Assembly: GCF_900109545.1 (NCBI RefSeq) | Contig: NZ_FOAP01000015.1 | Span: forward strand, 124,001 to 188,000 | Reading direction: 5' to 3' | Source of the DNA: Stigmatella aurantiaca | Lineage (GTDB): Bacteria > Myxococcota > Myxococcia > Myxococcales > Myxococcaceae | Length of the DNA stretch: 64,000 nucleotides | Made by a program: the position numbers and the translations under genes | Notes under the pieces: model-generated | Databases searched by the model: none | What the model was told of the DNA's origin: nothing | What the model saw: the letters and a program-made list of their open reading frames with translations, nothing else | Part shown: positions 33,629-41,370 of the stretch, one piece after another | Layout of the letters: each line of letters begins with the position of its first letter | How positions within the stretch are numbered: position 1 is the stretch's first letter

Positions 33629-34056
33629 GGGTTTCCATGAAGCGCGGACTTCTGCCTCTCCTCTGCCTCTTGTCATCATGCGCCCTGTTTCAAAAGCCGC
33701 CGCGTCCCAGTCATGCGTCACCTGAGGAGGCGGCGGCTGTCGAGATTCCCCTGGCACTGCCCCTCGAAGGCCGGATGGTTGTTGGCGGAGTCATGCTCCG
33801 TGCCATGAACCTGGCCATGGAGGATTACCTTCCGTGGGATCAGAAAGTCCCTGCCGAGGCCTCTCCCCTCCAGCAGTGTCTCCACCGCCGAGAGTCCTAC
33901 GAAGTCGCTGCAGCTCCCGGCCCCGAAGGCATCGTCTTCGTCACCATCATTCCTGACGCGAGCGCCTGCGACATCGGAGGCCCTCCGGTGCTCGGAATAG
34001 GCGCCACGTACGCCATCGATGTCCGCGGATGGCGCATCCTCTCAGTGCAGCAATAA
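33625..34056 (+). CDS. Small lipoprotein coupled to the JAMM lipoprotein
   Basis: 143 residues. The ATG at 33625 overlaps the preceding stop (ATGA); an ATG four codons later gives MKRGLLPLLCLLSSC, an excellent lipoprotein signal with Cys near 19 of the longer form. The mature part has LQQCLHRRESYEVAAAP and SACDIGGPPVLGIGATYAIDVRGWRIL, and probably one disulfide. I recognise no family. Its coupling to the JAMM lipoprotein suggests a partner, substrate or inhibitor of that protein. Confidence 0.6.
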   Translation: MRVSMKRGLLPLLCLLSSCALFQKPPRPSHASPEEAAAVEIPLALPLEGRMVVGGVMLRAMNLAMEDYLPWDQKVPAEASPLQQCLHRRESYEVAAAPGPEGIVFVTIIPDASACDIGGPPVLGIGATYAIDVRGWRILSVQQ

Positions 34057-34080
34057 TCCCCGGGGCGATAGAGCCGGGGA
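34057..34080. terminator. Bidirectional terminator hairpin
   Basis: TCCCCGG at 34057-34063 and CCGGGGA at 34074-34080 form a seven-base stem with a ten-base loop that exactly fills the gap between two convergent stop codons. It separates the accessory block from the polysaccharide locus. Confidence 0.6.
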
Positions 34081-36717
34081 CTATTTCCGGACGGGCGCCA
34101 GCGTCAGGTCCAGCACCGTGATGGAGTAGGGCGGCAGCAGCGCATCCAGCCCATCCGTCTGGAAGGACCCTCCCGGCTGCTCGGCGAAGCCCTCGGGCTC
34201 GCCCGTGTACGTCAACACCCGCGCATCCCGCAGCGCCCCACAGCCCTTGAGCTCCACCCGCGCCGCGCGGGCCGTCTCCGGCTGCAGGTTGAGGGCAATC
34301 GCCACCACGCGCTGGCCATCCACGCTGCGCGAGGCGAACAGCGAGGTGCCATCCACCGCCTTGGTGGGCACGTACAGGTCCTGGAAGCGCCCACCCTTGC
34401 CATCGAAGTCCCGGTACGCCCGGAACGCCCACCACGTGGGGCTGCGGTCCGGCGGATAGGTGAAGTGGAACGCCGCCGTGAGGTTGCCTTCCGCGAAGCG
34501 CCCCAGCGCCTCGGCCTGCGCCAGCCCTCCGCTCATGTGCCGCGTGGCGCCGAAGTTGTACTCCCCCAGCGCGATGCCCAGCCCCGGGTAGTTCTCCGCC
34601 ACCATCTTCTTCAGCCGGGGAATCAGCCGCACCGGCTCGCCAATCCAGGACTCGTCCTTGTAGTTGTCGTCCCAGAGCGCCCGCGTGGAGCGGATGCGCA
34701 GCGCCGAGGTGGCCTCGTCCGTCTCCCCCGCCTCCTCCAGGCCGATGCCCTTGCCCTGCGGGTAGAAGTGCACATCCAGCACGTCCAGGAGCCGCACGCC
34801 CGTCTTCTTCTGGTGCTCCTTCAGCTTGCGCAGGTACCAGGGCAAGAGCGGCACGTTGCCGTGCGCCTTCCGGTCCGCGTCCGCCGGGCGCGTCTTGTCC
34901 ACGTCCGCCGCCGAGCGGAAGTACGCCGTCCACCCCCACTCCGCCGGCCCCGCGATGACCGCCTCCGGATCCGCCTGCCGCACCGCCGTGCCGTAGGCCA
35001 CCGTGCGCTCCAGCAGCTCGTCGTACGTGGTGGGCTGCGGGTGCACGTCCCGGTGCGTGGAGTTCCACAGCATGGGCTCGTTATCGAGGAAGTACATCTG
35101 CACGCTGCGCCCCCGCCCTCCGTCCTTCTGGCGGATGGTGCGCACCCACTCGGCGATGAACTCCGGCGGCGCGGCCACGCTCGTCTGCTCCGGCGGCAGC
35201 GGCGGCAGCAGCGCCCCCGAGGGCGACTTGCCGTTGCCCGCCTCCGGCATCTCCGGGGCCGTCTTCTCCTGGGACTTGAACTTCGACACCGGGAAGCTCA
35301 CCGACGACGTGTCCTTGGCCACCCAGCCGAGAATCGGCAGCGTGAGCGCCGACTGGAGCCCGCGCGCGCGGTTGCTCAGCAGGAACTCCTCGTAGGTGAA
35401 CTTCGGCTCATCCCCGGGCGAGGTGTTGCGGAAGTACCAGTCGTTGGCCGTGTTCCACGCGTTGATGCGCCAGTTGTAGCGGCTCGTGGGGTTGCCGCCC
35501 CAGCGGCGCGCCGTGGCCCCCATCTCCCACAGGTGCGCGTCCTTGCTCTCGCGCAGGGCGTTGAAGGCAATGCCGTAGATGAGCGGGCTGATGGCGTGGG
35601 TGGGCGCCGTGCACAGCACCGACAGGGCCGCGGCCTTCGGCGGCCCCACCGCCACGCGCCCACCGCCCACCGAGAGCGCGCCCACCGCCGCCTCGCTCGT
35701 GCCCGTCAGCCCAATCCGGTCCAGCTCCACCCAGTCCGTGCCCACCTTCTTGTGGGCCCGCATGACGATGCGGTGGAAGGGATTCATCTCCGGGTTCAGC
35801 TCCGCCAGCGGCACGAGCACCTGCACCCAGTCCTCCTGCCGGCTCACCTGGTGCCGCGCCTCCACGCGCACGCGCGGGAACACCGTCGCGTCCTCGGTGT
35901 CCAGCCGCACCTCCAGGAAGTCCCCGTAGCCCGGGGGCGCGCGGTAGCGCAGCGCCAGCCCTCCGAAGGTGCCCTTCAGCGGCTCCTTGTGCCGGAGCGT
36001 CCACCCGCCCAGCCCCGCCATCATCACCTGCGCGGGCCCCGTGTCCACCACGCGCTCGGTCCACCCGCTGGCCTCCCAGCCCGGCTTCACCCCGCCGTCG
36101 TAGGCCACCTCCTCCAGCACCAGCGACGCCTGCCGCCCGCTGCTCGCCACCTGCGCCCCGGGCCGCGTGAGGCCGATCTGATCCAGCTCCACCCACTCGC
36201 GCCCCACGCGCTTCCGGGCCCGCAGCACGAGCCGCTCGAAGGGCCGCTGCTCCGGGTTCAGCTCGCCCATGGGAATGAGCAGCTGCACCCACTCGCCCTC
36301 CTGGGCCACCGCGTGCCGCGCCTCCACGCTCACGCGCGGAAAGGTGGTGCTGTCCTGGGAGTCCAGCCGCACCTCCAGGAAGTCCCCGTAGCCCGCGGGC
36401 GCGTGGTAGCGCAGCGCCACCCCGCCGAAGGTGGCCTGCACCGGGCCCTCGTGCTCCATGGCCCACGAGCCCAGCTCCGCCATCAGCACCCGCGCGGGCC
36501 CCGGCCCCGTCACCTCGCGCTCGGCCCAGCCCACGTCCTTCCAGCCGGACTTGAAGCCGCCCTCGTAGATGACCTGCGCCAGCTCCACCTTCAGGTGGGC
36601 CTTGGCCGCGGCCGGACGGGCGGTGGCCGCGGGGGGACTGCCGCGCGCGGACTCCTGACAGGCCGTGAGCACCAGGGCCCACGCAAGCCCCAGGGCCACC
36701 CACCGCCCCGTGCTCAT
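34081..36717 (-). CDS. GH44 endoglucanase-like lipoprotein with duplicated N-terminal module
   Basis: 878 residues. The signal peptide ends at LVLTAC (Cys20). Two tandem beta-sandwich modules of about 145 residues (about 40-190 and 200-345) share GYGDFLEVRLD and TTFPRVSVEARH/TVFPRVRVEARH and probably bind glycan. From about 375 the GH44 catalytic domain shows IYGIAFNAL, ATARRWGGNPTSRYNW, MYFLDNEPMLWNSTH with the acid/base Glu, and IALGEYNFG with the nucleophile Glu. GH44 enzymes cleave beta-1,4-glucans. It overlaps the upstream glycosyltransferase stop (ATGA). This corresponds to the glycosyl hydrolase EpsB next to EpsA in the M. xanthus eps locus, suggesting trimming of the exopolysaccharide. 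The orthology is inferred. Confidence 0.85.
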   Translation of the reverse strand: MSTGRWVALGLAWALVLTACQESARGSPPAATARPAAAKAHLKVELAQVIYEGGFKSGWKDVGWAEREVTGPGPARVLMAELGSWAMEHEGPVQATFGGVALRYHAPAGYGDFLEVRLDSQDSTTFPRVSVEARHAVAQEGEWVQLLIPMGELNPEQRPFERLVLRARKRVGREWVELDQIGLTRPGAQVASSGRQASLVLEEVAYDGGVKPGWEASGWTERVVDTGPAQVMMAGLGGWTLRHKEPLKGTFGGLALRYRAPPGYGDFLEVRLDTEDATVFPRVRVEARHQVSRQEDWVQVLVPLAELNPEMNPFHRIVMRAHKKVGTDWVELDRIGLTGTSEAAVGALSVGGGRVAVGPPKAAALSVLCTAPTHAISPLIYGIAFNALRESKDAHLWEMGATARRWGGNPTSRYNWRINAWNTANDWYFRNTSPGDEPKFTYEEFLLSNRARGLQSALTLPILGWVAKDTSSVSFPVSKFKSQEKTAPEMPEAGNGKSPSGALLPPLPPEQTSVAAPPEFIAEWVRTIRQKDGGRGRSVQMYFLDNEPMLWNSTHRDVHPQPTTYDELLERTVAYGTAVRQADPEAVIAGPAEWGWTAYFRSAADVDKTRPADADRKAHGNVPLLPWYLRKLKEHQKKTGVRLLDVLDVHFYPQGKGIGLEEAGETDEATSALRIRSTRALWDDNYKDESWIGEPVRLIPRLKKMVAENYPGLGIALGEYNFGATRHMSGGLAQAEALGRFAEGNLTAAFHFTYPPDRSPTWWAFRAYRDFDGKGGRFQDLYVPTKAVDGTSLFASRSVDGQRVVAIALNLQPETARAARVELKGCGALRDARVLTYTGEPEGFAEQPGGSFQTDGLDALLPPYSITVLDLTLAPVRK

Positions 36718-37814
36718 GACGCGCCGCTCGTGTCCTTCCGCCCGGGCGAGGGCTTCTCCTCGCCTCCGGCCGCGACGCGCCGGTACCGGGAGATGCGCCG
36801 CGCCACCTCGCGCCACGAGCCGGCTTCCGCCCGCGCACCGCGCAGGTACTCCATGGTGTAGGCCACCGACGTGCTCTTGTAGGCCACCTGCGCCAGGCCC
36901 AGCCGGTCCGCCAGCTTCGCGGCGCCCATCAGCGCGCCCGTCACCGGCCGCGTCGGCCCTGGCAGCACCACCGCGGTGGCGAGCAGGGGCCGCGCCAGCG
37001 CGTTCATCTCGAAGAGCATTCTCCACGGGTCCACCTGCGGCACGTCCGAGTGCCGCTCGGACAGCCGCGAGTCCATGATGCCGTAACGGTGCGCGCGCGC
37101 GAGCCACTTCTCGAAGCTCGTGTGGTCCGAGCCGTGGAGCACGTACGCCGCGTTGCAGAACCCCACCCGGCAGCCCGCCTTCTCCAGGCGGATGCCCAGC
37201 TCGATGTCCTCCGACTGCTTCAGCGCCGGATCAAAGCCCCCCACCGCCAGGTAGTCCTCGCGGCGGAACGAGACATTGCCCGTGTACAGGTTGAAGCCCC
37301 GCGCCCCGCCCGCCTCCAGCCGCTGCGCCAGCCGGCCGTGCAGGTACGCGTACCAGCGCTCGAACAGGGGCATGTCGTGGATGGCCGGGTCCGGATCAAT
37401 GCGCCCCAGGATGACGTGGCGCGAGCCGGGCGGGTGCTGCTCCAGGTGCCGCTGGAGGAAGTCCTCCGGCACCTGCATGTCGTCGTCGGTGATGAGGACA
37501 ATCTCTCCGCGCGCCCGGGTGACGCCCCGGTGCCGCGCCGCCGCCGCGCCCGCGTTCTGCTGCACCTCCACCTGGAGCGCGTAGGGCAGCGTCTTCGCCA
37601 GCGCCTCGAGGGGCTCGCGGACGGGCTCCTGGGAGCCGTCATCCACCACCACGACTTCGTACTCGGAAGGGGGCAGCGTCTGCCGCCCAAGTTGCTCCAG
37701 CAGCCGCGTCAGCAGGGCCAGCCGGTTGTACGTGGCCATCACCACGCTCAGGCGAGGCCGCGGTACATCGGCCCGCGGCGCAGCCTCTCGGCTCGCCGGG
37801 GGCGAGTCGCTCAC
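36714..37814 (-). CDS. Family 2 glycosyltransferase (EpsA-like)
   Basis: 366 residues from a GTG that overlaps the upstream stop as GTGA. The GT-A fold is clear: RLSVVMATYNR, VVVVDDGSQEP, a nucleotide-sugar LITDDDMQVPEDF with the DxD, and a late acceptor loop ALKQSEDIELGIRLEKAG carrying the catalytic ED. There are no membrane helices, so it works at the cytoplasmic membrane face on lipid-linked intermediates. It follows the degenerate ATPase gene and precedes the GH44 gene with overlaps, a chain resembling epsA-epsB in M. xanthus. The sugar is unknown. Confidence 0.88.
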   Translation of the reverse strand: MSDSPPASREAAPRADVPRPRLSVVMATYNRLALLTRLLEQLGRQTLPPSEYEVVVVDDGSQEPVREPLEALAKTLPYALQVEVQQNAGAAAARHRGVTRARGEIVLITDDDMQVPEDFLQRHLEQHPPGSRHVILGRIDPDPAIHDMPLFERWYAYLHGRLAQRLEAGGARGFNLYTGNVSFRREDYLAVGGFDPALKQSEDIELGIRLEKAGCRVGFCNAAYVLHGSDHTSFEKWLARAHRYGIMDSRLSERHSDVPQVDPWRMLFEMNALARPLLATAVVLPGPTRPVTGALMGAAKLADRLGLAQVAYKSTSVAYTMEYLRGARAEAGSWREVARRISRYRRVAAGGEEKPSPGRKDTSGAS

Positions 37815-38569
37815 TTCGTTCTCCCCTTCTTCGGCTGCAGCGTCACGCTGCCCAGGAAGCGGTGCTTGCCAATCAGCTCCAGCGTCTGGCGTGCCGCGGA
37901 GAACTGCGTGGAGCCCAGCGGCACGCACAGGAGCGCGCGCTCGGCCGCCATCGCCACCTCGATGCACACCGGGTTGGAGAGGACCGAGTCAATGCAGACC
38001 ACGACCATGCCACCCTGCTCGACGTGGGCCCGCATCTCCCAGGCCAGGCGGGCCCCGGCGCCCGGAGGAAGCCCCTCGGCGCTGATGAAGCGGATGGGCT
38101 TCTCGCGGTACTGGTTGCCCACCTCGACGATGGCGCGCGCCGCGTCGATGCCCGAGGCGCCCGGCTGGGCCGGCACCACCACCAGCGAGGACCACTTCTC
38201 GCGCTGGGTGAGCATCGCCCACAGGTGCAGCAGCTCGTGGGGGATGGGTTCAGGTTGCGGCGGTGGGGCCGGGACGACCTCGTTGTACAGAGGCTCTTCC
38301 GGAACCAGTGGAAGCGGAACAGGCGTCGGCCCACGCACCACCGACCACGGCCGGGGACGGCCCTGTCCTTGCTTCGAGGCATTGGCCTCCCCCCCACGGG
38401 GAGTGCCTGCACCACCGGACGTGTCATTCGGCTCGAACATGGACTCGTCCAGTGTACTCATTTCCCGGCGTCTGCCCAATGGCGACACCGTCGCCGGCGG
38501 CCGAAGAGTTGACGAAGTGAAATCCCGCCTTTGCTCCGCTCGCCGGGAGTTCCCACCCTTGCGGCTCAT
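37811..38569 (-). CDS. Degenerate CpsD/Wze-type ATPase-like protein of the polysaccharide locus
   Basis: 252 residues; the ATG overlaps the Wzy stop (ATGA). Residues 1-110 are disordered, rich in Pro, Gly and charged residues. From about 113 the order of a ParA/BY-kinase domain can be followed: SSLVVVPAQPGASGIDAAR at 127-145 sits where CpsD has TSSxPGEGKST, VVVCIDSVLSNP at 189-200 corresponds to the Walker B strand, and LLCVPLGSTQFSAARQTLELI matches the following helix. The Walker A Lys-Ser/Thr is missing and there is no C-terminal Tyr cluster. It looks like a catalytically dead partner for the kinase-less co-polymerase EpsV. The role is inferred from fold order and context. Confidence 0.62.
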   Translation of the reverse strand: MSRKGGNSRRAEQRRDFTSSTLRPPATVSPLGRRREMSTLDESMFEPNDTSGGAGTPRGGEANASKQGQGRPRPWSVVRGPTPVPLPLVPEEPLYNEVVPAPPPQPEPIPHELLHLWAMLTQREKWSSLVVVPAQPGASGIDAARAIVEVGNQYREKPIRFISAEGLPPGAGARLAWEMRAHVEQGGMVVVCIDSVLSNPVCIEVAMAAERALLCVPLGSTQFSAARQTLELIGKHRFLGSVTLQPKKGRTK

Positions 38570-40110
38570 GTGCGTCCCACTCCTTCCTTCACCTCCACCA
38601 TCTCCCCGGTCATTTCGGACGGTGAGGGCGTTGTCGACCCCCACGCCCCGGCCTGCGTCGCCACCTTGCCCGCGCACGTCACCGCCAGCGCGATGAGCAA
38701 GTTGCAGTACCAACTGCTGAGCCCCATGTCGCCGAAGCACTGGTTGGTGTAGGCAAGCACCACCGAAACACATACCAGTGCGCCCGCGCGCCACACGGGC
38801 GGGTGGGCGCGGTGGTAGGCGCGCACGGCGAAGAAGACCGTGAGTGCGACGAACATCCACATGCCGCTGAAGCCCACCACGCCGCCGAAGGCGAGCAGGC
38901 CCAGCACCGAGTTGTGCGGGTGGTAGAGGTAGTCCTCGAAGAGGTGGGAGATGTCCGCGAGCTTGATGACCTCTTCAAAGCCGTGGCCGTACCCGGTGCC
39001 GAGCATCGGGTTGCGCTGCCAGGTGCTGATGACGTTGAAGTTCTCCACGTCGCGGTAATCCATCTCGCCGGTGTCGTTGTGCTCGCCCACGAGCATCGAC
39101 TTGAACGTGTTCACAGGCGAGAAAAAGCCCGTGGGATTCGCCCAGCCCACCACGACATAGAGCAGGAACAAGGGGGCCATGACGATGCCCGCGCGCGCTA
39201 CATAGCGCTTCACCCAGGTCCAGGGGCTGATCAGGAAGATGGCGACGAGGCACTGGTTGAAGCTCGCGTACGCCAGGCGCCGGTCGTTGTAGTGCATCCC
39301 CATGAGGATGACGCCGCAGACAATCACCATGCGCCAGAAGTTACGCCGCGTCGGCTCCTCGGAATACGAGGTCACCCCGATGGCCAGCCCCGTCACGTAG
39401 ATCATCGTGTCCGAGTGCGTGGTGGCGTACTCGGTGTAGAGCCCCCGGGGCCGGGCGATGAAGACGATGAAGAAGGCGCCCAGGAACGCCTTCACGAAGG
39501 CGGACGTGACGATGATGCGGCCCAGGAGCTTGAAGTCCTCCGCGCCCCGGATGGACACGGTGAACAGCATGACGATGATGGGCAAGAGCAGCATCTTCTG
39601 AAGCTGCCACTTCGCCGGGCGCGGGTCTCCGCCCCGGGCCATGCCCCACAGGTACATCCACACCACGGTGCCAATCACCACCAGCAGGGCAATCACCAGG
39701 GGCTTGGGCAGGGGCGTCATCGCCCCGTCCGTCTTCAGCCCCGCCGCGCGCCGGTAGATGTAGAGCGCGCTCAGCCCGAACACCGACAAGTCGATGAGCG
39801 TGAAGCCCAGGCCGGGCACGCCGGTGACGACGTTGAGGTTGATGAAGCACAGCCGGCCGATGAAGGTGAGCGGTGAGTTCCAGTGCCCCGAGTAGGGGTT
39901 CTCCACCGCGCAGTCCACCACCAGCAGCACGGTGAGCAGGACGAGCACCGGGTAGCGCACCGGCACCTTCGCCAGCACCCACACCATGATGGCGGCCACC
40001 ATGGGCAGCAGCGCCACGGCCGGGAAGAGCACGAGCAGGCCCAGCGTGGCCAGCACCAGGCCCGCCAGCAGCGTGAGGAACACCGGTGTGCGCGAGAGGA
40101 AGGCTTCCAT
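38566..40110 (-). CDS. wzy: O-antigen ligase/Wzy-type polysaccharide polymerase
   Basis: 514 residues from the ATG at 40110, directly preceded by an in-frame GTG. About ten to twelve hydrophobic helices span the protein. A large periplasmic loop before the last helices contains NPMLGTGYGHGFEE and YLYHPHNSVLGLLAFGG, the conserved GxGxxxF and HNxxL features of O-antigen ligase/Wzy proteins. Wzy joins flipped repeat units at the periplasmic face. It overlaps the downstream degenerate ATPase gene and lies 36 bases downstream of EpsU. In M. xanthus the eps polymerase is called WzyX; the assignment here rests on context. Confidence 0.83.
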   Translation of the reverse strand: MEAFLSRTPVFLTLLAGLVLATLGLLVLFPAVALLPMVAAIMVWVLAKVPVRYPVLVLLTVLLVVDCAVENPYSGHWNSPLTFIGRLCFINLNVVTGVPGLGFTLIDLSVFGLSALYIYRRAAGLKTDGAMTPLPKPLVIALLVVIGTVVWMYLWGMARGGDPRPAKWQLQKMLLLPIIVMLFTVSIRGAEDFKLLGRIIVTSAFVKAFLGAFFIVFIARPRGLYTEYATTHSDTMIYVTGLAIGVTSYSEEPTRRNFWRMVIVCGVILMGMHYNDRRLAYASFNQCLVAIFLISPWTWVKRYVARAGIVMAPLFLLYVVVGWANPTGFFSPVNTFKSMLVGEHNDTGEMDYRDVENFNVISTWQRNPMLGTGYGHGFEEVIKLADISHLFEDYLYHPHNSVLGLLAFGGVVGFSGMWMFVALTVFFAVRAYHRAHPPVWRAGALVCVSVVLAYTNQCFGDMGLSSWYCNLLIALAVTCAGKVATQAGAWGSTTPSPSEMTGEMVEVKEGVGRT

Positions 40111-40146
40111 CACCGCCCGGGGGCAAGACCGTGCCGCACCGCCCCT

Positions 40147-41340
40147 TTAGGGCTTGCGCGCTTCACGGGTGGTCCGCACCCACTCCCCCTTCTTCTCCTG
40201 CGGCCGGCTCAGCACCAGCCACAGCTTCCACACCACGTAGAAGGGCGCCCGCCCCAGGTCCATCAGCCCGCGCGCGCCCATGCCCGACACCCACCAGCCG
40301 CGCAGCACGTACAGCCCCAGGCTGCCCACGCAGAACGCCGCCAGCAGCGAGGAGAGGGCCACCTGCCCCTGCCACGCCGAGAGCGCCCCCGCGGCCACCG
40401 TGAGCCCCACTGCGCCCAGCACCACGTAGCTCAGGGGCGGCACCAGCAGGTCCATGGCCAGGTCCAGCAGCACCCCGTCGCGCTTGCGCAGGGCCTCGCC
40501 CAGCAACGGCACGCCGAACTGCTTCGTCATCGCCCACCGGCCGCCCTCCCACCGGCGGCGCTGCGAGCGCGAGGCCTTCTCCGAGGAGACCATCTCCCCG
40601 AGCACGTCCGCCTCCCACACGTAGTGCACGCGGTGCCCCGCGCGCCCCAGGCGGATGCCGTACTCCAGGTCCTCCACGATGGAGAACGCCTCGTGCGGCA
40701 CCTCGCGGATGACGCGGTGGGTGAAGCACATGCCGTTGCCGCGCAGGCCGCAGGAGACGCCCAGCCGCTCGCGCCCCATGGAGCGCACCTTGTGGAACAG
40801 CGCCAGGGCAATGGTCATCAGCCGCGTGCGCCACGAGGCATGCGGGTTGAGCACGCCGTAGTGCGCCTGGAGCGCCTGCGCGCCCGCCTCCAGCCGCTGG
40901 GAGAAGGAGTGCAGCAGGTGCGGGGAGACGTGCGTGTCCGCGTCCACCACCACCACCGCGTCGGCGAAGCCGTCCTTCAGGCTCTGCGCGAAGGCCAGCT
41001 CCAGCGCGTAGCCCTTGCCGCGGCGCTCGGTGTCGTGGCGCACCAGCACCGTGGCCCCCGCCTCGCGCGCCCGGTCCGCCGTGGCGTCCGAGCAGTTGTC
41101 CGCCACCACGAGGATGCGCCGCTGCGCCACCGGGTAGTCCAGCGCGGACAGGTTCGCCACCGTGCTGGCGATGCCCGTCTCCTCGTTGTGCGCAGGCACG
41201 ATGATGTCGAACGTGCGCGTGGAGGCCCCGCGCGCGGGGGCCGCCTTGCCCGCCGACAGGAGCGTGAGCAGCAGCAGGTAGCCGCACCCCACGCCCACCG
41301 GCAGCCCGAGCACGAGCAGCAGCGCGTCCATCACCATCAT
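40147..41340 (-). CDS. epsU: Membrane-associated family 2 glycosyltransferase (EpsU-like)
   Basis: 397 residues. An N-terminal helix (LLLVLGLPVGVGCGYLLLLT), a GT-A domain (about 40-260) and two to three C-terminal helices (about 290-365). Motifs are FDIIVPAHNEETG, VVVDADTHVS with the DxD, SIVEDLEYGIRLG with the catalytic Asp, and SQRRRWEGGRW, the Q/RxxRW product motif of processive GT2 enzymes. It lies 30 bases downstream of the Wzc-type gene, as EpsU follows EpsV in M. xanthus. It probably extends the lipid-linked repeat unit. Confidence 0.86.
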   Translation of the reverse strand: MMVMDALLLVLGLPVGVGCGYLLLLTLLSAGKAAPARGASTRTFDIIVPAHNEETGIASTVANLSALDYPVAQRRILVVADNCSDATADRAREAGATVLVRHDTERRGKGYALELAFAQSLKDGFADAVVVVDADTHVSPHLLHSFSQRLEAGAQALQAHYGVLNPHASWRTRLMTIALALFHKVRSMGRERLGVSCGLRGNGMCFTHRVIREVPHEAFSIVEDLEYGIRLGRAGHRVHYVWEADVLGEMVSSEKASRSQRRRWEGGRWAMTKQFGVPLLGEALRKRDGVLLDLAMDLLVPPLSYVVLGAVGLTVAAGALSAWQGQVALSSLLAAFCVGSLGLYVLRGWWVSGMGARGLMDLGRAPFYVVWKLWLVLSRPQEKKGEWVRTTREARKP

Positions 41341-41370
41341 GGTGTTACCCCCGGGGCCATCCGCGCCCGC

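Noticed and set aside
28200..34100. Mobile element borders around the accessory block
   Set aside because: No transposase, integrase, tRNA target or flanking direct repeat could be seen; only gene content and hairpins suggest acquisition.
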